Of a stretch of DNA of 64,000 nt, positions 35,884-44,165 are shown in pieces. The notes under the pieces were generated by a model. It saw only the letters and a program-made list of their open reading frames with translations, was not told where the DNA came from and ran no database searches. How positions within the stretch are numbered: position 1 is the first letter of the stretch; each line of letters starts with the position of its first letter. The DNA lies in NCBI GenBank assembly GCA_966211815.1, contig CBIHOD010000001.1:124001-188000 (forward strand). Direction: 5' to 3'. Source of the DNA: JANPCX01 sp966211815. Its GTDB lineage: Bacteria; Pseudomonadota; Gammaproteobacteria; Burkholderiales; Burkholderiaceae_C. The translations under genes and the position numbers were made by a program.

Positions 35884-37983
35884 TCAGGCCTTCAGGTATT
35901 CCGCCCGCACCCCGCGCCAGCGCGCCAGGTGCTTCTCGGCGGCGCCGGCGTGGCCGTCCAGCAGCGCCTGCGCCGCCTGGCGGGCCAGCTGGACCAGCGG
36001 CATGTCCTCCTGCAGGTCGGCGAAGCGCAGCAGCGGCACGCCGCTCTGGCGCGCGCCGAGGAATTCGCCCGGGCCGCGGATCTCCAGGTCGCGCCGCGCG
36101 ATCTCGAAGCCGTCGTTGGTCTGGCCCATGGCTTTCAGGCGGTCTTTCCCGGTGGGGCTGAGCGGGCCGGTGTAAAGCAGCACGCAGACGCTGGCCGCCG
36201 CGCCGCGCCCCACCCGGCCGCGCAGCTGGTGCAGCTGCGACAGGCCGAAGCGCTCGGCGTGCTCGATCACCATCAGGCTGGCGTTGGGCACGTCGACCCC
36301 CACTTCGATGACGGTGGTGCTGACCAGCACGCCCATGGCGCCGGAGGTGAACAACGCCATCACCGCCGCCTTCTCGGCCGCCGGCATGCGGCCGTGCAGC
36401 AGGCCCACCAGCGTGCCGGGCAGGGCGGCGCACAGTTCCTGGTGGGTGGCGGTGGCGTTCTGCAGGTCGAGCTTTTCCGACTCCTCGATCAAGGGGCACA
36501 CCCAGTAGACCTGCCGGCCCTGGGCCAGCTCGCCGCCGATCTTCTCGACCACGTCGCCGCGCCGCGAGTCGGCGAACACCTTGGTGACGATCGGCGTGCG
36601 GCCGGGCGGCAGCTCGTCGATGGTGCTGATGTCCAGGTCGGCGAACACGGTCATCGCCAGCGTGCGCGGGATGGGCGTGGCGCTCATCATCAGCAGGTGG
36701 GGCTCCAGCCGCTCCTCGTCGAGCTTGTCGCGCAGCGCCAGGCGCTGGGCGACGCCGAAGCGGTGCTGCTCGTCGATGATGGCCAGGCCGAGACGTGCGA
36801 AACGCACGTCGTCCTGGATCACCGCGTGAGTGCCCACCACCAGCGCGGCTTCGCCGCTGGCCACGCGGTCGAGCATCTCGCGGCGGCCCTTGCCCTTGCG
36901 GCTGCCGGTGAGCCAGGCCACCTGCACGCCCAGCGGCTCCAGCCAGGCGGCGAGCTTGCGGAAATGCTGTTCGGCGAGGATCTCGGTCGGCGCCATCAGC
37001 GCGCACTGCCAGCCTTCGCCGATGGCCACCGCCGCGCTGAGCGCGGCCACCACCGTCTTTCCGGAACCCACGTCGCCCTGCAGCAGGCGGTGCATCGGCA
37101 CGGCGGTCAGGCCGCCGTCGGGCCGGGCGGGTTGCTCGCGCTGCATGTCCAGCGCGATCTCCTCGACCACGCGGCGCTGGGCGCCCGTCAACGCGAATGG
37201 CAGCGCGGCCAGCAGCCGCTCGTGCAGCCCGCCGGGGCGCGCCTCGAAGCGCGGCGCGCGCTGCAGGGCGCGCTCGCGACGGGCCTGCAGCTGCGACAGC
37301 TGCTGGGCCAGCAACTCTTCGAACTTCAGCCGCAGCCAGGCGGGGTGGCTGCGGTCTTCCAGCGCGGCCAGCGACGCGTCGGCCGGCGGATGGTGCAGCT
37401 GCTGCAGGCTGGCGCGCAGGCTGGGCAGGCCGGGCGGCACGAGTTCGGGCGGCAGCACTTCCGATAAATCGGCGCGCTGCAAACCCGAGGCGACGGCCTT
37501 GCGCAGGTAGACCTGCGGCAGCGCCGCGGAGGCGGGGTAGACCGGGGTCAGCGCTGCCGCCAGCGCCTGGCCCGGCCGCACCGCCTTGAACTGCGGGTGC
37601 ACCATCTCCTGGCCGAGGAAGCCGCCGCGCGCCTCGCCGCGCACCCGCACCCGCGCGCCGACGGCCAGGGTCTTCTGGTGGCCCGGGTAGAAGTTCAGGA
37701 AGCGCAGCACCAGCTCGTCGCCCGCGTCGTCGTGCAGCCTCACCACCAGCTGCCGGCGCGAGCGCAGCTGAACCTCGCTGTGCGCGACCACGCCTTCCAC
37801 CTGCGCCGGCTGGCCGTCGCGCAGCGCGGCCACGGGTGTCAGCCGGGTCTCGTCCTCGTAGCGCAGCGGCAGGTGCAGGGCCAGGTCGATGTCGCGCAGC
37901 AGGCCCATCTTCTCCATCGCCTTCTGCGGCGCGGACTTCTCCTTGCGCGGCGCCGGGGCGGATGGGGGCGTGGGGGTGGGCAT
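35884..37983 (-). CDS. recG: ATP-dependent DNA helicase RecG
   Basis: 699 residues. N-terminal wedge/OB domain (LHLPLRYEDETRLTPV; FLNFYPGHQKTL), Walker A LLQGDVGSGKT, motif Ia MAPTEILAEQH, DEQH box IIDEQHRFGVAQR, motif III MSATPIPRTL, and motifs IV-VI (VSTTVIEVGVDVPNA; QLRGRVGRG). Remodels stalled forks and branch-migrates junctions. The start is MPTPTPPS at 37983; longer in-frame extensions reach into the divergent queA and are rejected. Divergent from queA by 57 bp. Confidence 0.97.
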   Translation of the reverse strand: MPTPTPPSAPAPRKEKSAPQKAMEKMGLLRDIDLALHLPLRYEDETRLTPVAALRDGQPAQVEGVVAHSEVQLRSRRQLVVRLHDDAGDELVLRFLNFYPGHQKTLAVGARVRVRGEARGGFLGQEMVHPQFKAVRPGQALAAALTPVYPASAALPQVYLRKAVASGLQRADLSEVLPPELVPPGLPSLRASLQQLHHPPADASLAALEDRSHPAWLRLKFEELLAQQLSQLQARRERALQRAPRFEARPGGLHERLLAALPFALTGAQRRVVEEIALDMQREQPARPDGGLTAVPMHRLLQGDVGSGKTVVAALSAAVAIGEGWQCALMAPTEILAEQHFRKLAAWLEPLGVQVAWLTGSRKGKGRREMLDRVASGEAALVVGTHAVIQDDVRFARLGLAIIDEQHRFGVAQRLALRDKLDEERLEPHLLMMSATPIPRTLAMTVFADLDISTIDELPPGRTPIVTKVFADSRRGDVVEKIGGELAQGRQVYWVCPLIEESEKLDLQNATATHQELCAALPGTLVGLLHGRMPAAEKAAVMALFTSGAMGVLVSTTVIEVGVDVPNASLMVIEHAERFGLSQLHQLRGRVGRGAAASVCVLLYTGPLSPTGKDRLKAMGQTNDGFEIARRDLEIRGPGEFLGARQSGVPLLRFADLQEDMPLVQLARQAAQALLDGHAGAAEKHLARWRGVRAEYLKA

Positions 37984-38040
37984 GGGACAATTCTGCCCTT
38001 CAAACCGCCCCGGCACGGGCCGTGCCGGGCCCCCGACGGC

Positions 38041-39108
38041 ATGCCCATCTCCCTCAACATTTCGTCCGAGCGCGCCTACACCACCGCCGATTTCGACTTC
38101 GAACTGCCGCCCGAGCTGATCGCCCAGCACCCCGCCAGCGAGCGCAGCGGCTCGCGGTTGCTGGACGGCCGCGCCGAGGCGCCGGCCGACCTGGCCTTCC
38201 GCGACCTGCCCGGCCTGCTGCGGGCGGGCGACCTGCTGGTCTTCAACGACACCCGCGTCATCAAGGCCCGGCTGTTCGGCGCCAAACCGTCGGGCGGGTC
38301 GGTGGAGGCCCTGGTGGAACGGGTGCTGCCCGGCACGCTGGAGGTCTGGGCCCACCTGCGCGCCAGCAAGAGCCCCAAGCCCGGCGGCACGGTGCGTTTC
38401 GCCGACGCCTTCGACGCGGAAGTGCTGGGCCGCTGCGGCCCCGACGGCGGGATGTTCCACCTGCGCTTCCCGTCCGACCCCTTCGAACTGCTGGCCGCCC
38501 ACGGCCATGTGCCGCTGCCGCCCTACATCGAGCACGCCGACTCGTCCGACGACGAGCGCCGCTACCAGACGGTCTTCGCCCGCGCGCCCGGCGCCGTGGC
38601 CGCGCCGACCGCGGCACTGCATTTCGACGAGGCGGTGCTGGCGGCGCTGGCGGAAAAAGGCGTCGGCACCGCCGGCGTCACGCTGCACGTCGGCGCCGGC
38701 ACCTTCCAGCCGGTGCGCGTCGACAGGCTGGAAGACCACAAGATGCACAGCGAATGGTTCGACGTGCCCGAGCCCACGGTCGAGGCCATCGCCCGCACCC
38801 GCGCCCAGGGCGGCCGCGTGCTGGCCGTGGGCACCACCACGCTGCGCGCGCTCGAATCGGCCGCGCTGCCGGGCCGATTGGAAGCCGGCGCGCGCGAGAC
38901 CGACATCTTCATCACCCCCGGCTTCGAATTCCGCGTGGCCGACCTGCTGCTCACCAACTTCCACCTGCCCAAGAGCACCTTGATGATGCTGGTCAGCGCC
39001 TTCGCCGGCCACGGCCGGGTGATGGCGCTGTACCGCCACGCCGTCGAGCGGCGCTACCGCTTCTTCAGCTACGGCGACGCGATGCTCCTGGAGCGCGCCG
39101 CCGCCTGA
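38041..39108 (+). CDS. queA: S-adenosylmethionine:tRNA ribosyltransferase-isomerase
   Basis: 355 residues. Transfers the ribosyl moiety of SAM to preQ1-tRNA, making epoxyqueuosine. Family blocks: DFDFELPPELIAQHPASERSGSRLL, FNDTRVIKARL, GVTLHVGAGTFQPVR, MHSEWF and TNFHLPKSTLMMLVSAFAG. The start at 38041 (MPISLNIS) is 57 bp from the recG start on the other strand. Queuosine pathway partner tgt lies 0.7 kb on, with a CarF-like gene between them on the other strand. Confidence 0.96.
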   Translation: MPISLNISSERAYTTADFDFELPPELIAQHPASERSGSRLLDGRAEAPADLAFRDLPGLLRAGDLLVFNDTRVIKARLFGAKPSGGSVEALVERVLPGTLEVWAHLRASKSPKPGGTVRFADAFDAEVLGRCGPDGGMFHLRFPSDPFELLAAHGHVPLPPYIEHADSSDDERRYQTVFARAPGAVAAPTAALHFDEAVLAALAEKGVGTAGVTLHVGAGTFQPVRVDRLEDHKMHSEWFDVPEPTVEAIARTRAQGGRVLAVGTTTLRALESAALPGRLEAGARETDIFITPGFEFRVADLLLTNFHLPKSTLMMLVSAFAGHGRVMALYRHAVERRYRFFSYGDAMLLERAAA

Positions 39109-39111
39109 GCC

Positions 39112-39675
39112 TCAGGCCTGGGCGTGACGCGGCTTGCGCCCGGTGAGCCGCTCGACGAGCGATTCCAGCAGGCGCCAGAAGCCCACTTCTTCGAGCAGCG
39201 GGTTCAGGAAGTTGGTGACCACGCAGTAGTGCGAGTCTTTCGCGCCCTGGTGGTGCCGGCCGTGGTGGCGCGGCGTCTGCAGCAGGTAGGCGCGCTGCAG
39301 GCGCGTCACCCACCACGGTTTCTCCGAGGGGCTCTGGTGGGTCCACTTGTGCAGTTGGTTGGCGTTCGCCGTCAGCAAGGCGAAGAGGGCGACGGCGGGG
39401 GTCAGGCGGCCCAGGCCCCAGGCCGCCGCCAGCAGCGCGGCCGCGACGAATGCGAGGTCCCATGAGCTCGCCCACCAGCTTTTGGAAAGGAAGGCGCGCG
39501 GCCTTTCATGGTGCAGGTCGTTCTCTTGCGCGATCTTGTTGATCAGACCGAGCTTGCGGCCCGGCTTGACGCGGGCGTAGGCGTCTTCCGCCCAATGCAC
39601 CAGGCCCGAGGCGAGGTCGGCCAGCAGCACGGCGGCGATCAGGCTGGTTCCGGTGGAACCTAAGGCAGAACCCAT
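39112..39675 (-). CDS. CarF/TMEM189 (Kua) family lipid desaturase
   Basis: 187 residues from the ATG at 39675, chosen because it has a GGAG/AAAGGA ribosome site whereas the ATG at 39717 has none. About three TM segments. His-rich blocks in order: VHWAEDAY (His27), ENDLHHERP (His55,56), NQLHKWTH (His109,113), TPRHHGRHHQGAKDSHYC (His137,138,141,142,149). These are the PF10520 metal-ligand clusters of plasmanylethanolamine desaturase, which makes the vinyl-ether bond of plasmalogens in animals and Myxococcus (CarF). Substrate here is inferred. Convergent with queA, stops 3 bp apart, and divergent from tgt. Confidence 0.88.
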   Translation of the reverse strand: MGSALGSTGTSLIAAVLLADLASGLVHWAEDAYARVKPGRKLGLINKIAQENDLHHERPRAFLSKSWWASSWDLAFVAAALLAAAWGLGRLTPAVALFALLTANANQLHKWTHQSPSEKPWWVTRLQRAYLLQTPRHHGRHHQGAKDSHYCVVTNFLNPLLEEVGFWRLLESLVERLTGRKPRHAQA

Positions 39676-39837
39676 GGGTCCTTTTCTCCAAGGCACCTCC
39701 ACATGAAGGTGCGGCATCGTGGCGGGCCTGGGGGCGGCGGTTCAAGCGCCCGCGCCGAAGTGGCGGCGGCCGATACCACCGGTGGGCCGGGAGGCGACCG
39801 CGCCTTCCCCGATGGGGGGGCTGCGACAATCCCGGCC

Positions 39838-40998
39838 ATGCTGAATTTCGATCTCCTCAAGACCGAAGGCCAGGCCCGCCGGGGCCGCCTGACCCTCAAC
39901 CACGGCGTCGTCGAGACGCCGGTCTTCATGCCCGTGGGCACCTACGGCACCGTCAAGGGCGTGATGCCGCGTTCGCTTGAAGAGATGGGCGCGCAGATCA
40001 TCCTGGGCAACACCTTCCACCTGTGGCTGCGGCCCGGCCTGGACGTGCTGAAGCAGTTCGGCGGCCTGCACCGCTTCGAGGGCTGGCACAAACCCATCCT
40101 CACCGACAGCGGCGGCTTCCAAGTGTGGAGCCTGGGCGAGATGCGCAAGATCAGCGAGGAGGGCGTGAAGTTCGCCTCGCCGGTCAACGGCGACAAGCTG
40201 CTGCTCACACCCGAAGTGAGCATGCAGATCCAGCACGTGCTGGACTCCGACATCGTCATGCAGTTCGACGAATGCACGCCCTACGAGACCAAGGGCCACC
40301 TCACCACCGAGCGCGAGGCCCGCGTGTCGATGGCGCTGAGCCTGCGCTGGGCCGCGCGTTGCCTGGCCGAGCACCGGCGCCTGGAGAACCGCAACGCGCT
40401 CTTCGGCATCGTGCAGGGCGGCATGTTCGAGCACCTGCGCGAAGCGTCGCTGAACGCGCTGGTCGAGCTGGACCTGCCGGGCTACGCCATCGGCGGCGTG
40501 TCCGTCGGCGAACCCAAGGAAGACATGCGCCGCATCATGGCGCACACCCCGCACCGCCTGCCTGCCCACAAGCCGCGCTACCTGATGGGCGTGGGCACGC
40601 CGGAAGACCTGGTCGAAGGCGTCGCCTGTGGCGTCGACATGTTCGACTGCGTGATGCCCACCCGCAACGCGCGCAACGGCCACCTCTTCACCCGCTTCGG
40701 CGACCTGAAACTGCGCAACGCCCGCCACAAGTCCGACGAACGCCCGGTGGACGAGACCTGCGCCTGCTACACCTGCAGCGGCTGCGCCCTGCCCGGCGGC
40801 GGCACCGCCGGGGGGTTCTCCCGCGCCTACCTGCACCACCTCGACCGCTGCGGCGAGATGCTCGGGCCGATGCTGGCCAGCATCCACAACCTGCACTATT
40901 ACCTGAACCTGATGCGCGAAGTCCGCGAAGCGCTCGACGAGGGCCGGTTCGCCGCGTTCGCGGCGCGGTTCAAAGCGGACCGAACGCGGGGCGTGTGA
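39838..40998 (+). CDS. tgt: queuine tRNA-ribosyltransferase
   Basis: 386 residues. Exchanges guanine-34 for preQ1 in GUN-anticodon tRNAs. Active-site blocks TDSGGFQVWSLG (Asp90) and MFDCVMPTRNARNG (nucleophile Asp270). Zinc site: CACYTC (Cys308, 310, 313) and a His in SRAYLHHLDRC (333/334). Between Cys313 and FSRAYLHH there are about 13 residues including SGCALPGGGTAGG, where E. coli Tgt has only a few. Start at 39838 (MLNFDLLKTEG) is the conserved family start; upstream in-frame codons run into the carF promoter zone. Confidence 0.96.
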   Translation: MLNFDLLKTEGQARRGRLTLNHGVVETPVFMPVGTYGTVKGVMPRSLEEMGAQIILGNTFHLWLRPGLDVLKQFGGLHRFEGWHKPILTDSGGFQVWSLGEMRKISEEGVKFASPVNGDKLLLTPEVSMQIQHVLDSDIVMQFDECTPYETKGHLTTEREARVSMALSLRWAARCLAEHRRLENRNALFGIVQGGMFEHLREASLNALVELDLPGYAIGGVSVGEPKEDMRRIMAHTPHRLPAHKPRYLMGVGTPEDLVEGVACGVDMFDCVMPTRNARNGHLFTRFGDLKLRNARHKSDERPVDETCACYTCSGCALPGGGTAGGFSRAYLHHLDRCGEMLGPMLASIHNLHYYLNLMREVREALDEGRFAAFAARFKADRTRGV

Positions 40999-41061
40999 AC
41001 ACCGCCGGCCTGGCCGCGGCGAATCGGTAAAGTCCAGCGATCACCAAGCCAGGAGCTGCCC

Positions 41062-41784
41062 ATGCACCCAGCGGACACCCCCGCGACCGCCAGCCCCCCC
41101 GCGACCGACACGCCACGGCCCGTGCGCGTGTGGGATCTCCCGACGCGCTTGTTCCACTGGCTGCTCGCGGCCTGCGTCATCGGCTCCGTGGTCACCGCCA
41201 AGGTGGGCGGCAACGCGATGGTTTGGCACTTCCGGCTCGGCTACGCCATCCTGGCGCTGCTGGCCTTCCGGTTGGTCTGGGGCTTCGTCGGCGGCCGCTG
41301 GTCGCGTTTCGCCAGCTTCATCTACTCGCCGCGCAGCCTGCTGCGCTACCTCAAGGGCGAGCGCCCGGCGCACGCGCACTGGGACGTCGGCCACAGCCCG
41401 ACCGGCGCCCTGTCGGTGTTCGCGCTGCTGGCCATCCTGCTGGCCCAGGTGGCCACCGGCCTGGTGGCCGACGACGAGATCGCCAACACCGGTCCGCTGG
41501 TCCGTTTCGTGTCCGGCGCCGCCAGCGGTCTGGCCACCGCCTGGCACAAGGCGTATGGGCAATGGCTGATCATCGGGCTGGTCGCCTTGCACGTGCTGGC
41601 CGTCGCGGTGTATTTCCTCAGGAAGAAAAACTTGATTGGTCCCATGCTGCACGGCGACAAATTCCTGGGCGCCGGCGTACCGCCGTCCCGCGACACTTCG
41701 GCCAGCCGCTTGCTGGCGCTGGTGCTCGCGGCGCTTTGCGCGGGGGGCGTGGCCTGGCTCATCGCCCTGGGCCAGGCCGCGTGA
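41062..41784 (+). CDS. cytochrome b561 / Ni-hydrogenase b-type cytochrome-like protein
   Basis: 240 residues, four main TM helices plus a C-terminal one. Haem-ligand histidines appear in RLFHWLLAACV, VWHFRLGYAIL, HSPTGALSVFALL and ALHVLAVAVYFLRKKN; the soluble start has VRVWDLPTRL. It is a diheme membrane electron carrier; no cytochrome c or hydrogenase gene is next to it, so the partner is unknown. Ribosome site 'caggagctgcc'. Followed after 54 bp by a GNAT gene on the same strand. Confidence 0.88.
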   Translation: MHPADTPATASPPATDTPRPVRVWDLPTRLFHWLLAACVIGSVVTAKVGGNAMVWHFRLGYAILALLAFRLVWGFVGGRWSRFASFIYSPRSLLRYLKGERPAHAHWDVGHSPTGALSVFALLAILLAQVATGLVADDEIANTGPLVRFVSGAASGLATAWHKAYGQWLIIGLVALHVLAVAVYFLRKKNLIGPMLHGDKFLGAGVPPSRDTSASRLLALVLAALCAGGVAWLIALGQAA

Positions 41785-41838
41785 AGGGCCGGCCGGCGTT
41801 GCCCTAAACTGCGCCGATGCTTCTTCTTCGCCCATGAG

Positions 41839-42354
41839 ATGAGTGAACGACAGCCCGACATCCAGCTGCTGCCTCCCGAAGGGGCGGAGGGCATCGAGGC
41901 CACGCGCGAGATCTTCCGCGACTACGCCGCCAGCCTGGGCATCGACCTTTGCTTCCAGAACTTCGAGGCCGAGCTGGCGCGACTGCCCGGCGACTATGCG
42001 GCCCCTGGCGGCCACCTGCTGCTGGCCTGGCTGGACGGCCACGTGGCCGGCTGCGGCGCCTACCGCCCCTTCCCCGACTCCGACTATCCCGACGCCTGCG
42101 AAATGAAGCGGCTCTATGTGAGGCCCGCCTTCCGCCGCTTCGGCCTGGGCCGCATGCTGGCCGAAGCCTTGCTCGACCATGCCCAGCAGGCGGGCTATTC
42201 CACCGTCCTGCTCGACACCCTGGACGACATGGAAGCGGCGCGGGAACTCTATGTCACGCTGGGCTTCACCGAGATCCCGCCTTATTACTACAACCCCATA
42301 CCGGGGGCGCATTACCTCAAGGCCGACCTGAGCGGCGGGCTGTCCCGCTATTGA
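41839..42354 (+). CDS. GNAT family N-acetyltransferase
   Basis: 171 residues of the GNAT fold. Strand beta4 and the acetyl-CoA loop are in CEMKRLYVRPAFRRFGLGRML, followed by LLDHAQQAGYSTVLLDTL and ARELYVTLGFTEIPPYYYNP, the C-terminal signature of small amino-acid/antibiotic-type N-acetyltransferases. Substrate unknown. The start at 41839 follows 'gcccatgag' without a strong ribosome site. Confidence 0.9.
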   Translation: MSERQPDIQLLPPEGAEGIEATREIFRDYAASLGIDLCFQNFEAELARLPGDYAAPGGHLLLAWLDGHVAGCGAYRPFPDSDYPDACEMKRLYVRPAFRRFGLGRMLAEALLDHAQQAGYSTVLLDTLDDMEAARELYVTLGFTEIPPYYYNPIPGAHYLKADLSGGLSRY

Positions 42355-42448
42355 GCCCAGGCCGAGAGGGCGTTTCTTTGGCGCCCAGCGAGCCGCCGCC
42401 GTGCGGCGCCACCCCTCCAACTCATTCCAGACCGACCAGGACGCGCCC

Positions 42449-43363
42449 ATGACACCCACTTCGCCCGACATCCAGGTCGCCGTTGCCGAACCCAGCCGCC
42501 TGGGCGAATCGCCGATGTGGCACCCGCAGGAGCAGGTCCTCTATTGGTGCGACATCCCTGGCCACCGATTGAACCGCCACGACCCGCGCACCGGCGAACA
42601 CCGCCATTGGCAGTTCGATACCGACGTCGCCTGCTGCGCGCCGATGAGCGACGGCGCGCTGCTGCTCGCCATGCGCGACGGCCTTTGGCGACTGGACACC
42701 CGCACCGGCGAACGCGCCCCCCTGGCCGCCCCCCCCTACGACCCGCGCCAGGAACGCTTCAACGACGGCAAATGCGACCCCCAAGGCCGGTTCTGGGTCG
42801 GCACGATCTACGAGCCGCGCGATCCACCGCTGGCCCACCTTTATTGCTTCAGCCAAGGGCGCCTGGCACGGCGCGAAGGCGGCGTCACCACGTCCAACGG
42901 CCTGGCCTGGAGCCCCGACGGCCGGACCATGTACTGGAGCGACACCAAGGCGCACACCGTCTACGCGCTCGACTTCGATACCGAGACCGGCGCGCTCGCC
43001 GACCGCCGAACCTTCGCCCGCTTCGAACCGAAGCGGGCCGACCAGGGCCTGGCGGACTACGGCGGCCGGCCCGACGGCGCCGCCGTCGACGCCGAGGGCT
43101 GCTACTGGGTGGCGATGTTCGAGGGCCAGCGCGTGCTGAGGTTGTCGCCCCAGGGGGAAATCCTGCGGGAAGTGCGCCTGCCGGCGCGCTGCCCGACCAT
43201 GCCCTGCTTCGGCGGCGCCGACCTGCGCACGCTGTACGTCACCACCGGCCGCGAAGGGCGCAGCCCGGAGGAACTCGCCGCGCAACCCCATGCGGGTTGC
43301 GTGCTGAGCCTGCGGGTCGAGACACCCGGCCTGCCCGTCAACGTGTTTTCGCGGGAAGTTTGA
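42449..43363 (+). CDS. SMP-30/gluconolactonase family lactonase
   Basis: 304 residues; six-bladed beta-propeller with the metal-ligand sites of the family: Glu in SRLGESPMWHP, Asn in RFNDGKCDPQGRFWVGT, Asn in TSNGLAWSPDG and Asp in RPDGAAVDAEG. Such enzymes hydrolyse sugar lactones (gluconolactone, xylonolactone). No sugar-oxidation genes adjoin it, so the natural lactone is not clear. Start at 42449. Final gene before the ATP operon promoter. Confidence 0.92.
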   Translation: MTPTSPDIQVAVAEPSRLGESPMWHPQEQVLYWCDIPGHRLNRHDPRTGEHRHWQFDTDVACCAPMSDGALLLAMRDGLWRLDTRTGERAPLAAPPYDPRQERFNDGKCDPQGRFWVGTIYEPRDPPLAHLYCFSQGRLARREGGVTTSNGLAWSPDGRTMYWSDTKAHTVYALDFDTETGALADRRTFARFEPKRADQGLADYGGRPDGAAVDAEGCYWVAMFEGQRVLRLSPQGEILREVRLPARCPTMPCFGGADLRTLYVTTGREGRSPEELAAQPHAGCVLSLRVETPGLPVNVFSREV

Positions 43364-43441
43364 CCGCGCCGCGCCGGCCGCGCGCGATCACGCCATGCGC
43401 AAACGGCATGGCCTTCCCGCAGGTGGCCGAACCGGCCTGAC

Positions 43442-43469
43442 TTGAACACATCGGGTTACCTCGTATAAT
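43442..43469 (+). promoter_or_regulatory. sigma70 promoter of the ATP synthase operon
   Basis: TTGAAC (43442-43447), 16-bp spacer, perfect TATAAT (43464-43469). It lies 166 bp upstream of the first atp gene, leaving a leader of about 160 nt. The spacer also contains CGGG (43452-43455) and the DNA after the -10 a matching CCCG. This is the only near-consensus promoter noticed in the window. Confidence 0.8.
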
Positions 43470-43635
43470 CCCGAGGCTTTGCTGACCACAGCCCAGGGAT
43501 TGCTCCCGAGCTGTCCGGCAAAGCTTCCCTGGCGCTTGCCAGCCTGCGCGGTGCGAAGCCGCTCATGCCAGCTGCCCGCGCCCAGGGCCCGGCCCGACGG
43601 CCGGGAGCTCAGCAGTGGCCACTGGCACAGGAACC

Positions 43636-44148
43636 ATGACCGATCGCATCGATGATGGCCACCCCGCCGGCAACCGCGAAGCTTGGGTAGACGAAGATGA
43701 GGTGCAAGAAGACATCTTCAAGCCCTTGACGAAACAAGAAGCCGCGGCCTTGCGGGCGCGGCATCCACCGGTGTCGCCTTGGCTGGCGGTCGCGGCCCAG
43801 GCCGGTGTGGGTTTGTGCGTTTCCGGACTGGTCTGGGGGCTCACACGGAACACGGGCTTGGCCTGGTCGACGCTTTACGGCGCGGCCGCGGTGGTGGTTC
43901 CTGGCGCGGTGATGGCCAGGGGCATGAAAAGAACGATCGGCCTGCAACCGGGCGCTGCGCTGTCGCAGTTCATGGTGTGGGAGCTGGTGAAGATGGTCGT
44001 GGCCGTGGCGATGCTTTTCGCCGCGCCGAAAGTGGTGCCGGGTCTGAGTTGGTTGGCGTTGCTGCTGACGATGATCCTGTGTTTGAAGGTGAACTGGCTG
44101 GTGCTGATCCTCGGGCAGCGCCGGTCGGTTCGGAGTCAGGTTCTTTAG
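43636..44148 (+). CDS. atpI: ATP synthase subunit I
   Basis: 170 residues from the ATG at 43636 (AGGA 5 bp upstream); a GTG at 43615 is an alternative. Acidic N terminus with DEDEVQEDIFKPLTKQEA (residues about 19-36), then four TM helices containing VVVPGAVMARGMKR and FMVWELVKMVVAVAML, typical AtpI. Accessory membrane protein helping c-ring assembly, first gene of the operon as in other betaproteobacteria; not essential in most species. Confidence 0.9.
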   Translation: MTDRIDDGHPAGNREAWVDEDEVQEDIFKPLTKQEAAALRARHPPVSPWLAVAAQAGVGLCVSGLVWGLTRNTGLAWSTLYGAAAVVVPGAVMARGMKRTIGLQPGAALSQFMVWELVKMVVAVAMLFAAPKVVPGLSWLALLLTMILCLKVNWLVLILGQRRSVRSQVL

Positions 44149-44165
44149 CAAAGAGACAGTTCCAC

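Noticed and set aside
37984..39039. Extension of recG about 350 codons upstream
   Set aside because: The extension lies antisense to queA and has no homology feel; RecG normally starts near MPTPTPPS at 37983.
43392..43412. Hairpin after the SMP-30 gene as a terminator
   Set aside because: Only 7 bp of stem with a 7-nt loop and no T tract; too weak to call.
43615..43635. GTG start for atpI 21 bases upstream
   Set aside because: The ATG at 43636 has a better-placed AGGA site; the GTG remains possible but is less supported.
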